Below, one piece after another: positions 1-32,978 of a stretch of 64,000 bases of DNA. Positions within the stretch are counted from its first letter, which is position 1; each line of letters starts with the position of its first letter. The translations under genes and the position numbers were made by a program. Under the pieces are notes generated by a model. It was not told the DNA's origin, did not search any database, and was given only the letters and a program-made list of their open reading frames with translations. Source of the DNA: Antedon mediterranea (Eukaryota > Echinodermata > Crinoidea > Comatulida > Antedonidae); the NCBI RefSeq assembly GCF_964355755.1, contig NC_092670.1, positions 22,381,201 to 22,445,200 of the forward strand. The letters are read 5' to 3'.

Positions 1-41
1 GTGATACGTGAATAGTGAATATAGTGAGAAATGAATCTTAC

Positions 42-3000
42 TGGTGCATTCTCAGCTGATGAAATGATGATACCTAGAGTAAACAACAGCCGGCCAAGTA
101 ACAGAAAATCATCCCCTAGCATGTCCATTGTATTCATAGAACTATAACAACAAAAAAAGGATAACACCTATCTACTAGTATATACAGTACAGTATTTATG
201 TGGTTGATGTGTGGCAAGCGCCATCACAGATTACCTCTAATGGATCTTAATTACGTAGCCATAACATCAGCAGGGGTTCGAGGCTCACTCACTTCATGGT
301 TTTGGTGGTAGAACAAGTCTTCAGGGATAAGGACTATAAACTGTAGGTCCAGTGTACAACTGGGCCCTCTGGGAGACCAGTCTTTGACTGAAGAGGTCGG
401 CCAGTATAAATAAAATATTTCAATTCACACAGGAACTTTGCGTCAAAAAAAAATTCATCGAAAAATGAATTATAGCCTATATTTATTCCTATTAAATAGG
501 CATATTGCCAAGGCTAATATTCGATTTGTCCATAATGATTGCGTTTTGCCAGGAGTTTTCCATAATCTAACGCCAATTTTTAGGTCATATCATAATTGTG
601 CGTATAGTTTTGTAGTAATTTATGGACGTTCCAAAAATAATTTGAACCATGTTATACCGGTAGCAGAGCAAAGTTTGCTTATTTCTGCAAATGTCCTGTC
701 ATTATGTTCTTTGTTTTATTTTGGAGTATGGTTTAAACAACACTTTTGTAAAGTTAATAGTGGATAAATAAAAATGAATTTTGGAAATTGTGGTTTTAAC
801 ATCTGACTTTATTTTGCATTTAATTCAGAATAATACAATTTAACATTTTGCTCAGTATAGCTTCGGCCCCCGACCAGTGGCTCCTGGCAGCCCCCTGGCC
901 CCTAGCCTACAGTTGCTCGCTTCGCTCGCAAAATACTTGGTTTCAAGAAAACCCCGCTGATGCATTCTGGCTACGGGCCTTGTATTACTGTATCAAAAGT
1001 ACCTTCATCGCGGACTTCCCCCTGTGACGTTCGCATTGAACGGAAAAAAAATGTTATCCTATATTGTTAGTCGCGTATGTTTTATTACCGGCGGAACAAT
1101 ATAGGCTACAATCCTCTGTTTGCTAGCGCACTATAGAGTGAGTGACATTTCCGGTGAACTAGAGGTGCAATTTATCATGAATTTTACGTGCGAGAGTACC
1201 ATTTGCGGCCATCTAGCAGTGTCATTTAACAATTTGCTTGCACAAACACTCAGGGTCTACAGGCCTGGAGTCTTTGGGCAACCCTTTTAAAATATTCCTG
1301 CGACCGCCTCTGATGTTAAGTATAATTAATGTTTATGAGTTGAATTGTGAAAATTTTCTATGAGTTGGAAAATTGACTGGGCCGGGAAGCTGGGACATTA
1401 CAAAAGACAGTGTTCCAACTTCAGGTGTAGAGTAGAAAAGTTATAGACGGCGTGCACAGCAAGTTTATTTCCAAACGCAATCAGTTGACAACGTCACATG
1501 GAAATAATTCTCAAAATGTTTACAGAAAGCTGCATTACACTGCGACTTCTAAATCCCACATGATGCCTAATTGACCAAATTGCAAGAAGACAATTAGGTG
1601 TGTTATAAAATGAAATGACGGAAAAGAATGTGGACAATTCTTACTTGTCATATTGTCTAATTAATGGAAAGAAGAAGCAACCAGCATACTCTGCAAATCT
1701 ATTCTCTTTTGGTTCTGGTGCTGGTTTCCTTGATCCCTGTGAAATGGAGTATAAAATTCAAGTGACCATAAACTACAGTTCACACCAATCTCCTCTCCAA
1801 TCCTCTCAAACTTTGCACTAATACAGATATACACAGAAACATCAGTTTTTGCCTTTTAACTCCCTCTCCAATCCCCTCAGATTTTGCACGACACAGAAAC
1901 ATCAGTAAATTATTATTATTTTGGATATAAATGCCCTCTCGAATTTCTTCATACTTTTCACTATTACACACATACTTAAGTCCTTTTTATTTCAACAATG
2001 ATTATTCACCTTGGAAAATCTTCTAGTTTTACTATCAATCCTCTTTTGAACAATATCTTTCCAATGCTCCGTTGTTGCCAGGCTTTTGTCAACGTTCCTA
2101 GAAACTGGGATGTTTTGATCTACATTTGTTTTATGTACTCCAGTATCAGGCTTGGATAACTGTTGAGATGCCTCAGCTAAAACCTAGCAAGAGAAAGTGA
2201 TACAAATTTCTTAAGCCTTGTGATTGTTTGCCATGGATGTTTCAGGTTTCAATGTGGGTTGTTGAAGAGTGACATTTTAAATAATGAATAAGAAAGACAA
2301 CACTGTATTTTAGAAATTGCATATTGAGAGTGTGGAATTTTAAAAAGATGTGGTTGCATTTTCTAGACTGTGTTAGTATATTATTAATTGTTTAATTACC
2401 TCCAACATGTCAAGCCTCTGTTTGATGTTGTAATTCCTGTCATAGAATTCTTTAGTCAGAACACCTGAAGCCTACGCAAGAAACACATTATTTCATTTTA
2501 CAGTCTTATGATGCCAAGCACATTTTATATTACGCATACTTATAAATAAATACACCTATTATTATTATTAGCAGACTCTTTGCCATATGTACTTTATAGT
2601 TAAAACATGAAATGCATTTAAAGCATGGTCTATTAAAATTTCAGAAATTATATTTTTCCTCTCTTTATGAAAAAACTTGATAAGTTTACAAAGATTTAAT
2701 TTATCAAAGTAGTGGGGAAATGTACCTTGTTTTGTATCAATGTCGGCAGATTTGAAGGCAACTTAGTATGAATAACCTAATATGAGTCACTTATTATTAT
2801 AATTATTATCCTATAATGTTGGAACAAAACTGTAAACGTTAAAAAAATATACAACAAGTACAAATTACCAATTTCGGTGCTCTAACAGCTGCCGCCACCA
2901 TGGCAGAATGGCGTAAATGAGAGAAATCTGTTGTGTTAAATCGATCTTCAATATGTAACATAATCCGCATATACTCAACACATACCTGTATAAATAATGT

Positions 3001-6000
3001 TGACATTTTGAGGTGAAATTGAATATAGCATAAAACAATATATGTTTATAATCTTCAAATCAGTCAAACCCTTATTAAGGGACACCTTCAGGATCAAATT
3101 GGAGGTTTTGTCATCCCACAGGATGGACAAACAATTTTACAATTTATTATGCTTATAAACTAAGTCTCATTTGAGGCTTAGGGAGTGGAGTTAAGCATTT
3201 TAACTAACAAGCTACAACTCCACTACAGGAACTACTGTAATACACTAACTAGAATACCTCATGAAAGTCTGGAGCAATGGAGACTAGATTAGCAACAACT
3301 TCTAAAGATGCCTCAAATAAATCAGGTTTGTCATGAGACATGAGTCCTACAAAAAAAGAAAGCAAAGTAAATCAGAAAACAAATTTGTCCGAGCACTATA
3401 TTAGGGAGCTTCTGCTCTAACTGATGAACTAACTAGGTCATGTCAATCGATGTGTCGTTACCTGGACCTAGACTGTGTCAAGCAAGAAAACAATTAATGC
3501 CCATGCCCACAATTAATTAACATTGACATACTATGGTTTGGAAAGGTCCAATTGACTGTTACCTTTCATGCAGTCTCGAATGTACACTGGTGTCTGGACT
3601 GACCTTACTGGTGCATCACATGACATGTCATATGGTTCAAGGTCATCATCACTAAATCAAAGACAATATATCAAACATGTTAAAGAAAATAATCGAAACA
3701 TACAAGTACCCCCAGTTTGCTATTATTTAGGCCTTTAGAAGACCACTATTCACAAGATAACTTTATTAAGACACTCTCCAGTGAAACAAACAAACGCCAA
3801 ATTCCAACATTGTATACAACCAACACCTATTCAAGGGGACACCACTATCCAGTGATCCCAAATGTGTTTCTGTAATAGGGGTTTTACTTTATTTGTATAC
3901 ACTTTTATTTGTAAGTTTATTTAGTAATTAGATGGATGTCTGATAATAATGAGAAGTTTTAAACAAACTGACCAACCTATCTAATTCTTCTTCCACATTT
4001 ATTTCTGATGAAGCTTCAGTGTTCTTCTTTTCAGATGTTTTTATAACATCTGGTTGTTTTGGTAGTAACCTATAATAAATCAGATGATAACATATACTTA
4101 GAATGTCATAATATATTGTTTGTTTTAAGATTTGGATGACAAAATCAATATGTTGATATCAAGTTTGCGGTACACAACATTGTGTATATAGTTCTGAAAA
4201 GAACTATTGAGAAACTTAACACATGGCGTACCTTAAACTTTATATCAACATATGTCATGGTTAAGCACAATAAATGCATCAAAAAATTACATTTTTATGA
4301 AAACAATTCATTAAAATTATTTAGTAAATTTCCATAACCTTTCATTATTTTCTCTGAAAGAGAGAAATGAAATCTATCATACAGATTATTACAATACCTC
4401 TGAGTCTCCTCTTTACTGGGTCTTTTTGGAGGGTGAAGTAAAGACTTAAATGCTGCTGTATCCACACCGTCTTCATACTCAAACTTGAGCGGATGACTTC
4501 CAGTGTCATCGACATGTTTGGTGAGGATCTCTGCAACCATCATACCGAGATGTCGCATATTTGGAATCGGAGATTGAAGATGGTGTTTCATACTATCCAT
4601 CAACAGATTTAAGTATACTAAAATGTTAAAAATTTCCAAGGATATAAATTAGCATATTGTTGTCTTTTATACGTTCATGTTGACATTGCATTGTGTACAG
4701 TGCTTTGGTCTAATACCCCTTTCACACCAAAACCGAAGTTTTGCTTTTGATGTGAAAGGGGTATAAAATTGTCTATTTATCGAAATACCGTATTTATTCA
4801 ATATAAACGCCCTATTTGGAATATTTTGTTGTGGTAATGCATAATGAAACGACACCTCTTATCCAGTTATGTGTAATTATCCTTTCACTTATTGTTGTTT
4901 TTTTTTCTTTAGCATTTTTTTGGTACCCTGAAACTAAAAGCCTCATTACTGTTTTTGTCCTGTTTCCGGTTCCTGTGTTGTCCTGTTTTCTTTTTCAGTT
5001 TTTATTGGGCTGCCTTATACAAGCTTCGCCTTTTTGGAATCTTATTTTAATCCTATTTACTGTTAATTTTTATTTACTATGAAATTATAAGAGAAATAAA
5101 TGTTACTTTGATTGATTGATTGACATACCATCTTTATTTGCAGTGATTTCCATCTTATTATGATGACCAATTGCTATAACAATAGCCTTAGATATGTACA
5201 AATGTTGATCGTATGATGTATGTTTTACTGAACTCCCATCTGACCAGGTCTCAAGCAAACTTTTTAAAGTCTACAACATAAATACATCAAAGTACTGAAT
5301 AAAATTATACATAGGGAGCCGCACTGACAGTGGGTTTCTTGCTTTTGTGACTCCTGTGCAGGCATGCCAAATGTATCATATATTTAAAAGCATAAAAAAT
5401 AGAGATTGTCATGTGCAATATTATTACCTTTGAGAGTAATTTTCTTCTTTTCTCTGAACCTGCTAAATAACCAAATATATTTTGAAGAAACAAGTCCTGA
5501 AAAGTAAAGTTACAGAATATTAAGGAACGAATATGGAAAATGTAACTTAAATAATCCTCAGAGATAGGATAACGAGAATGGTGAGAGGTTATGTGGTCGA
5601 TCCCATGTGTGTGTGTTCGTTTCTTTCTATATTTGTTAGTAAGCAGGATTAATCAAAAAGTTTTATAGCTGTATGGGAACACGTCATTACCTAGATGAAG
5701 GTTTATGCTCTCTGAGTGCCCTTCTAGTTTTTTATCCTAAGGATAGAATCTTGTTATTTGTTATGGCTTTTCTGTCAAGAGTACATTCACACATAGTGAA
5801 ATAATTCCTCACTTAGCTCAAATAAACTTACCTCAGGATAATTCCTCAACAGGAGGAGTTTCTTCACTAAAAGTGTCTGTAATGTATTGCTTTCAATTAC
5901 TAAATCTCCCAACAGGTTACCAAGAAAACCATACCTAAACAAAATATATACAGAGTATACAAACATACAATAAAAGTATAAAATAGTGTAATGAACTCAA

Positions 6001-8218
6001 TACTTAGTAGGTACTTTTATATTTGTGACATCTGTTGCTATTATGATTGATTTCAATTGAAAACAATAAGCACTTGATAAGTAAATTTGTTTACACCCAT
6101 TATCGCTTTTAGATGATATTTCCTACATACATTTTTATCTACAATCTTCATCGTTGTTAGGACATAGCGCGCTCTACTATTTTGTACCATTTATTCCTGT
6201 CGTGTGCCAGTGTAATACAATACAATACTGTTTTCAAGACATCCTGTATCATTTTTTCTTATAAATGTATAGTAAAAGATTATAATATTACCAAGGTGTC
6301 TTCTTTAGAAGTCCTATCACAAGTTTTTCTAAACATCTGTCAGGAACATTTAAGAACATTTGCTCACAGATTTTCTGCCACAAGAGACTGTCGTCAGAAA
6401 GATCAACTAATGAGGGCAGTATAGCATCCAGTAGTGTATCTAAAAAAAAGAATCTTGTTACTGTGAATGTTTCGTCTGTAAATTATTCTAATTTCAGTCA
6501 ACAAAATATTTGGTTGAGTTTGTAAAACATTGTTGCTATGTTATCAGTTACATTTATAATATTAATTTAGAATAGAAAAGCTAAAAAATAGTATTATTCT
6601 GTTCTTTGATAATAAATAATTCTATTGAAACTAAGACCACAAACCTGTTTGACCATTTTGACAAATCCGTCCAATAAGAAGGCTTAAGAAAGCGATGGAT
6701 AAACTCATACCATCTATCAAGAAAGAAAAAGAAAATTACTTTATATAAACTTGTTATACCAGTAGTTTCTGCCTAAGTAGGAAAGTAGAATACATACTTG
6801 ATAGCCTGACCATTTTGTCTATGTATTTGCTGGTAGAACAGTCTTTGCAAGTGGCGAGAAATAAATGTATTAAGAAATGTAACATTTTTAAGACATCCTG
6901 GACGAGCAATGACTGGTCTTAGCATTTAACTTTATTCTTAGCAAGTGGTGTGAGAAATAAATAAACAAATAAGTAAATCTAACATATTTAAGACACGTAC
7001 TGGATAAGCAACGACTAATCATTCAACATTATTCATAGGGTTGTGATATCAATATTAAACAAAATAGATACCTTGTAAATTGTGTTGTACTCTTGTTAAA
7101 ACACACAGAATGTCTCCTGAAAGACTGGTGAAATATGGATGTGGGAAAAGTTCATGCCTATAAAAAATTCATGTTACAAGTTAAGTTGAAATTTTGACTA
7201 CTGTATATAAGGACAATAGTACAATTATAAAAAGTATAACATACCGGAGTCGTTTCTTTAATGTGTTAGCAGCCCTGTCTGGTAATGAGATCATCAATGT
7301 TACAGCGCCCTCCCATTCTGTCTGTCGTTTGACATCTTCTGCATGACCCTTTGGTACAAAACACTGTTGCCAGATTATGTCTTCAAATTTGTGCCTATTT
7401 ATAAACTCTGTCAATAAATATACACACTTGTCTTGCTTGAAACTTGGTCTGAAAATTAACAGAAACAACAGCTGGTACACATGATTTCTGCCTAAATATA
7501 TCTCATAATTTATATTCGTGCTATGGAATTAATAAAGACCCAATATCATAAAATATTGATGTCATATAGTCATGTTACCGATTTACAAGAATAGGCTTTT
7601 CACAAATTTTCCCTATAAAACAAATCTAAAGGCCAAGTAAAACATGTGGCAAACCGCATTTGCATAATTTTGGCTCACATTTAAATTAATCTGTAAGCTG
7701 AAGAAATGCTGTTTCACTTTTTTCAGAATATTGGAGGAATATGGAGGAACCAGAGTTTTTCTTTGATATCAGATTCATGCCAGAGCCAATAAGTTGGTCA
7801 GAGACCACATTAACTAATATATGATATATAATATATATAATAAGCCTTACTTTGACTGTGTGAAAGCATGGCACAAACACACAAAAGCATCCAAAGGCCA
7901 TCCTTCTAGAAAGAAGACATCAACATAGCATGACCAATCATCTTTTGTCAAAATTTGACTCCACTCTAGGCTAAAATTATCAATAAGCACTCCCAAAAAG
8001 TGTACATAATGCTCATTTTTAAACTCTTTACGGGCGGACGGAAGCAACACCTCGCCGATCCAGGTGCTTCCAGATTTATCCTCATGGTTGGGCAAGAGAA
8101 TTGCCAGATACTGGAGCTTCTGCTTAATATCCGCAACATCAGTAGAAGTGTTTAAGGTGTTGGTGACATCTTTGACTTCTGTTCTAACAAGGATCTTTCC
8201 ACTCTGACAAGTAGCCAT
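42..8218 (-). CDS. TELO2: TELO2 (telomere length regulation protein TEL2 homologue), partial at the 3' end
   Basis: Tel2 is the scaffold of the cytoplasmic TTT complex (TELO2-TTI1-TTI2) that helps HSP90/R2TP mature PIKK kinases (mTOR, ATM, ATR, DNA-PKcs). I read 17 minus-strand exons with GT..AG junctions and matching phases: 8218-7851, 7448-7245, 7157-7072, 6713-6645, 6439-6292, 5934-5832, 5496-5428, 5270-5129, 4617-4398, 4069-3977, 3651-3563, 3346-3258, 2985-2869, 2471-2400, 2183-2010, 1736-1645 and 141-42. They give 745 codons; human TELO2 is about 837 residues, so roughly 90 C-terminal residues lie beyond the left edge. Recognisable blocks are VFFLEGWPLDAF (exon 1), RHLGMMVAEILTKH and LKFEYED (exon 9), SDDDLEPYDM (exons 10/11) and GCFFFPLIRQYD (exon 16). 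The acidic SDDD run sits where human TELO2 carries its CK2 phosphodegron, a plausible phosphorylation site here. The start MATCQSG is the only ATG that opens exon 1 in frame. Confidence 0.93.
142..1644. other. TELO2 last visible intron
   Basis: This stretch separates TELO2 exons 16 and 17. It holds a SINE at about 228-415 and a GC-richer patch at 860-985 containing the palindromic run TTGCTCGCTTCGCTCGCAA. That patch is probably another transposon remnant. I see no coding exon in it; the open frame at 438-767 looks like chance. Confidence 0.6.
228..415 (+). repeat. tRNA-derived SINE, copy 1
   Basis: The body matches, in the same order, the copy at 39819-40072. Shared pieces are GTAGCCATAACATC, a B-box-like GGGGTTCGAGGCTC, the core GGTGGTAGAACAAGTCTTC, GGATAAGGACT, GGTCCAGTGTACA, CTGGGCCCTCTGG and the end CCAGTATAAATAAA. 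The RNA polymerase III-like A box is cleaner in the 39.8-kb copy. It lies in TELO2 intron sequence. Confidence 0.6.
4713..4764. repeat. short hairpin MITE-like element in TELO2 intron
   Basis: Perfect 14-bp arms (ATACCCCTTTCACA and its reverse complement) enclose 24 nt of AAAACC/TTTTG-rich sequence. Inverted arms beginning ACCCCTTTCACA are typical of tiny non-autonomous DNA transposons. The class is uncertain. Confidence 0.5.
4815..5126 (+). repeat. possible 3' end of a truncated LINE with (TTGA)n tail
   Basis: A T-rich segment with CCGGTTCCTGTGTTGTCCTG ends in AAATAAATG followed by GATTGATTGATTGA at 5111-5124. A short microsatellite after a terminal sequence is how many CR1/L2-type LINEs end. 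No recognisable reverse transcriptase codons remain, so this is a weak call. Confidence 0.3.
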
Positions 8219-8530
8219 CTACAAAAAAATATAATAATCAGGACTTTTTTCACGTGACTATCGGCATGATCCGTTGTGCATGTGATTTATTATTTTCAAT
8301 GTGACATGCGTCTAATGTAAAGTTTGCTTATTGGCACGGTCGAAACAATTAATTTAACTGTTCTGATATCCTGTTGACTTTCGGCCGGTTTATTAATACT
8401 GCCCTCTTTATTTAGTCTTTAGCTAGGGTGGAAGAGGTGGCTGGGTGGTGGGGATAGTGTAGTAAATGCCCCTCCTAAATAATGTTTGAGCCTCCCAGCG
8501 TGACACAAGGTCATGTGACCTGTCTATGAA
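8219..8530. other. TELO2 upstream region
   Basis: This is non-coding DNA between the TELO2 start codon and the Gypsy remnant. It probably contains the TELO2 5' UTR and promoter. I see no clear TATA box or CpG-rich core. Confidence 0.35.
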
Positions 8531-8705
8531 GAGTGGAGCAGTCTCTTTGGATTTGATTACCGATAGATGTACACGTGTGTTTTGTTCACCACTAATACTG
8601 CTCCTACTAGCTATTAAAGCTGGGCATCAGTCCCTGGAGCCCGGATTAAGGAAGGGAAAGCGTACATGCTCTGAGAACGCAGCAAGTGTAGCCGTACGCA
8701 AGTAC
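8531..8705 (+). repeat. LTR-like direct repeat, left copy
   Basis: It aligns along most of its length with 11836-12045, with small indels; the right copy has an extra stretch after GGAGCCCAGATTAA. The outer edges are diverged, so neither the LTR limits nor a target-site duplication can be set by eye. Confidence 0.6.
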
Positions 8706-9393
8706 TTAATAATAATTTTCTCAATTAAAGAAAACATAATAGAAAAAATTATTTCAGTTGTATTCTTGCATTGTTGTGGACGGCAAGCGTGTCCTCTATT
8801 GTGTGATCTTTTGGAGTGAGTGTTATAGCAACATCACCCCAAATAACATAGGAAATATAATAAGAGGCTCAGGAAAAAAAAGTTTATGAAGTTGATCGAC
8901 GGAGACTTAGTATACAATTCTGGGTTAGAAATAGAGTTAAGTTATTCTTCTCCACATCCTAAAATGTCAGAAACCGGGCCAGTTCAAGAGAGATTGTCCC
9001 AGACAGGCCTGACAAGTTTGACAAATTGAGTCTGAAGGTGGACCCAACCAGTGGAGGCAGACATCACAGCAGGCGAGACTGAAAAACCGATTGTTATCAA
9101 CAGAGTACGAGCCAACCGAGCCCTATACACCACTACGTCTACGTAAACCAAACTGAAGTGACAGCTGGTGTGGACACGGCTGCAGACCGGACAATATTCT
9201 TAGATAACGTCTAGTTTCTAAACCACATATTGTGGCCAAGCTTGTTTGGTGGTTTCGTTTGGGACCCAAGTACCAAGCGGCCATTGAGGTAACCCCGATG
9301 CAGGATGAGGTTCAACTGGAAGCAGCGACAGCCCAATGTGTGCAAACTAAAAAACCAGCAACGCAAGGACGCAGATAATCGCTCTGTCCTGCA

Positions 9394-9890
9394 GTGGTTA
9401 GAATGAAAGGATGGGCCCCCAGCCCGAGGACAAAGTTTCTTTGGCTGAACCGAGACCGCCTTCACTCATCCGACAATGGCATTCCATTCCTAAAGCAGGA
9501 AGATTCCGGTGAACGCCTCCTGGTACTACCAAAGGAATTGCAGTCACTCGCTTTGCGATTACACCACAACCTTCCTTCGGCTGGACACCAGGGCGTCGCC
9601 CGAGACCGAATTCCGAGTGGAAGAAAAGTTCTTCTAATAAGAAAACAGGTCGCAAAGGGCGTTACTCCTTGACCGAATTTCATGATGGGGGCACCCATGG
9701 AACGGGTACATATCAATTTCCTTGGGCCATTACCTAGAACCAACCGGGGCAATGCTTATGTTTTATGATGCTGAACCAATTCATAAAATGGGTTATTAAA
9801 GCCAGCCCACTTCCTTGTCAGACAACGGCAGTAATGGCATGAGCAGTGGTAGGGGACTTTTTCTCCCGCTTTAGCATGCCTTTAGCAATT
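9394..9890 (+). pseudogene. Gypsy integrase fragment: zinc-binding region and start of catalytic core
   Basis: The frame at 9394-9672 gives LRLHHNLPSAGHQGVARD, the H..H part of the H2C2 integrase zinc finger, preceded by an RNase H/integrase spacer (LPKELQ). After a stop at 9670-9672 the similarity continues in another frame with PMERVHINFLGPLPRTNRGN and then DDFFSR-like residues. These are the start of the rve catalytic core. Frame changes and stops show it is dead, and similarity ends near 9890, where the inverted part begins. Confidence 0.7.
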
Positions 9891-10053
9891 TTTAAAGTGA
9901 ATTGTTTAATGCTTTATTTTATTGCAGATCCACAAATTTGCAGCATCTCCTCCTGGCGAAACCAGTCTCACAGTGGTACGGAGTAGTTTAGGCCGAACAC
10001 CCGGGTTGCGACAGAATGCACCAAGGCTTCAGGTGGGATAACTGATCCCCACC

Positions 10054-10950
10054 TCACATCCCGCCTTGCCGGAGGCGATGTAGCTCCTCTTCCGACTGAT
10101 AAGAGGGAGGATTACAGAAAATGACAACACCCCCACTCAACTCTACCTGTTTGCTCGTCGGACCGGCTGGTTCAGCTTGTAGCACGTCTTTGAGTGTACC
10201 ATGTTTAGATAACTTCAGATGGGAGCGCAGCTGATCGAGATGAAAATGAAGAGTCAAAGGCTCTTTGGCTTGTCGTCTTCTTGACTCCCTGCCATGAAGA
10301 TGGAGACTGGTATCTCCTCTTGAAAGGAGCGCGTGAGAAGGTTGACGACCAGGTGGCAGTTTCGGGTAGAGTGGCAGCTGGCGACCAGCTGACCCATTTT
10401 AGTGAGGTCCATACGTTTGGCCAAGGACACCAGACCAGGGTTATTGATTGGCACAATACAAAACCCCTCCAGCGGTTTACCCCCTATTGCTGCTTGGAGT
10501 TCGTTCATCATCTCCAAAGTATGTTCCCTTCCAACGGCCTTCTCCTAGTTTAGGCGAGATATCAGGTTGTTGTCGGGCTGGCTCAGAATCTCCATGGCCC
10601 ATTTCTGGAGTGCCCACAGTTTGGTCCTCGTTTTCCGCTCGGTCGACGGGTACCGGAAACATGGTGGAGTGTGTTGGCCCCACACATGCCACCTGATGGA
10701 ATGCACAAATTCCTTGCCACATCCGAGAAATGGCCAACGTTTACACTCCTGGGTCGCCGGACAGGTTCAGGTGAGATGGTCGGCTCTGGCTCTCGGGCTC
10801 AGTCAGGGGCCACATCCATCTTGGCATGGCTTCAGTAGCTGCTGTAGGAGTCGGTGTTGTGGTGCACGGGACCTCAAGGAGTAACCGCTCCCTGCTGGAC
10901 AAGGGCCACCATTCTCCATCCACCTTTTGTTATCTCCAAAATCAACCTAC
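10054..10950 (-). pseudogene. Gypsy 3' region, decayed ORF of unknown role
   Basis: Several overlapping minus-strand frames (10923-10741, 10737-10477, 10517-10254, 10257-10054) lie downstream of the inverted integrase C-terminus. They look like one broken reading frame rich in P, S and T. I do not recognise a domain. The location after integrase suggests an accessory or 3' ORF of the element. Confidence 0.35.
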
Positions 10951-11339
10951 GGGAATAAAAAGCAATTATACCAATTGTGATGGAACTGCTCAGTCCCTGC
11001 ATTTTGCGCATTTCTACTTGTCGATGTTCAGGGCATCCAGCGGTGGAAAATTCACGCAGGAGCCTTGTAGTGTCTGGATTGGGAGACTAAGGGAAAGCAA
11101 GGCATTATGGGTTAAGGTAGATCGATATAACCACATGGTTGGTAATCTGTATGTACACACAATGAAAGATGCAATAAAGACACATAAGATATAACAAGCC
11201 TTGGTACCAAACGTCCCAATAATCACCCTGAATCATAAATGATCCAGCCCAGGGTTTTTGACAGAAACAGTAAAGTGTGTACGGTGTGTAGCCAACGTCA
11301 GTGGTATCCGGATCTGTAAAAGATAAATTATAGTTAGTT

Positions 11340-11785
11340 AACCACCCGGTCGTGACAAGGCTTGAGTTTGTCATGGTTCAAGACCATTACTCTGTTTCTC
11401 AGCTTGACCACAAGCAGTCCCGGGCTAAGTATTTGAATGATGCCTGGCCCCTTCCAAGGAGGACACAGCTTTTTGCACTTACTGGCTATTGCCTAGCACA
11501 TATACCTTATCCCCGCGAGCATAGGAGAGGGTGAGAACACAAAGATCGTAGACCCTTTTCATGTGTTGCTGTGTCTCCCTACGGGTGGTCCTGGCCTTGT
11601 GGGCTTCTTGGAAGGCTAACCACATAGCTGTCGGGTGTCTGTCCATGTGGGGTGCCACCCGCTGCAAACATGCGGTCAGCGGGAAGGTTGATTTCCCGTC
11701 CAAGCATCAGCATGTTGGGGGTGTGCCCAGTTGAGCGGTTGACCCTTGCCTGGAGGACTCCGGTTAGCTGTTCAGTCTTTAGCAC
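11340..11785 (-). pseudogene. Gypsy integrase C-terminal fragment, inverted relative to the 9.4-kb fragment
   Basis: Minus-strand codons give ARVNRSTGHTPNMLMLGREI, the classic end of the integrase core. After frame breaks come KKLCPPWKGPG, SPGLLVVKLRNRVMV and NHDKLKPCHDR, the usual Gypsy integrase C-terminal domain. The sequence between the core start (9.7-9.9 kb, plus strand) and this fragment is absent, so deletion accompanied the inversion. Confidence 0.75.
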
Positions 11786-11835
11786 ATGACACTAGATCAC
11801 AAGACTTAGCCCTTATAAAACAGGGGGAAGTGCAG

Positions 11836-12045
11836 CGGAACAGTCTCTTTGGATTTGATTACCGATGATATATGTACATGTGTGTTTTGATCACCGCTAA
11901 TACTACTACTACTAGCTATTAAAGCTAGGTATCATCGGTCCCTGGAGCCCAGATTAATCCGTGCAGACACAACAAAGGAACGGAAACAGTACGTGCTCTG
12001 AGCTATGCTGCGTTCTATTGTTTAGCCGTATGCGGAATTGCGGCC
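11836..12045 (+). repeat. LTR-like direct repeat, right copy
   Basis: This is the partner of 8531-8705 in the same orientation. It is longer by an insertion containing CCGTGCAGACACAACAAAGG. It ends in sequence like GTTTAGCCGTATGCGG, corresponding to TGTAGCCGTACGCAAG on the left. Confidence 0.6.
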
Positions 12046-12670
12046 GAATCTTATTATAGTACTGTCATTATCGTGCCAACGTGTGACCTATATGACAGAC
12101 AACGAGAGTAGCCCCTCTATACAGATAAGCCACTCCTTGCATCAATCATACTCACTCGGAGAATCACAACAATAGGCTAGTACTGTCTGTAGTAGTAATA
12201 TATAGGCTAGGCCTACCTAGGCCTAGATACTAATAATAATATTAATAAAATATTACTGTGAATAAGAAGCTAGCTTTTGTGTGTGGGCTAGCGTAGTTAC
12301 TAAGGTATACACTATCTAGACTACATTAGCGGTAGGCTAGGAGTTATATATGGAGTACAATTTCCTTATTATTACTAAATAAAAAAATATTCATCAGCAA
12401 CAAAATTGACAAGATTTTAGCAGACGACCAAAAACAACATGCTTTTCTATTTTTATTAGTTGTTGTTTACCAGTCGTTTGAGATTCACATCGATAGCTGG
12501 CGCTATTTATGTTGTTTTCTTTTTAGTTTTTGTTAACACCGAATGCAAACTGTACACATGTAATGTAAACAAAATGTGAAATAAAAATTAAATATTGCAT
12601 CATTCAAACCTTATAAATAACAATTTTATAAATTGTATAGTTTAATTAATTCAGGTACTACCGTGCAAGG
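12046..12670. other. ABCC1 upstream region
   Basis: This is about 600 bp of AT-rich DNA before the ABCC1 start codon, with many AGGCCTAG and TAGGCTAG runs. It presumably holds the promoter and 5' UTR. No TATA box or initiator can be chosen with confidence. Confidence 0.35.

Positions 12671-32978
<20,308 letters not shown>

Larger units (their letters stand above)
8531..12045. mobile_element. Degenerate Ty3/Gypsy-like LTR retroelement with an internal inversion
   Basis: The unit is bounded by two diverged direct repeats (about 8531-8705 and 11836-12045) that share CAGTCTCTTTGGATTTGATT, CTAGCTATTAAAGCT and GGAGCCC. Between them, integrase pieces are on the plus strand at 9394-9890 and on the minus strand at 11785-11340. 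Because the flanking repeats keep the same orientation, the right-hand part of the interior appears inverted. Gag, protease and most of the RT are missing or unrecognisable, and stop codons are frequent. It lies between the divergent TELO2 and ABCC1 genes. Confidence 0.75.

Noticed and set aside
438-767. 109-codon open frame in TELO2 intron
   Set aside because: AT-rich, no domain, lies between two well-supported TELO2 exons on the other strand.
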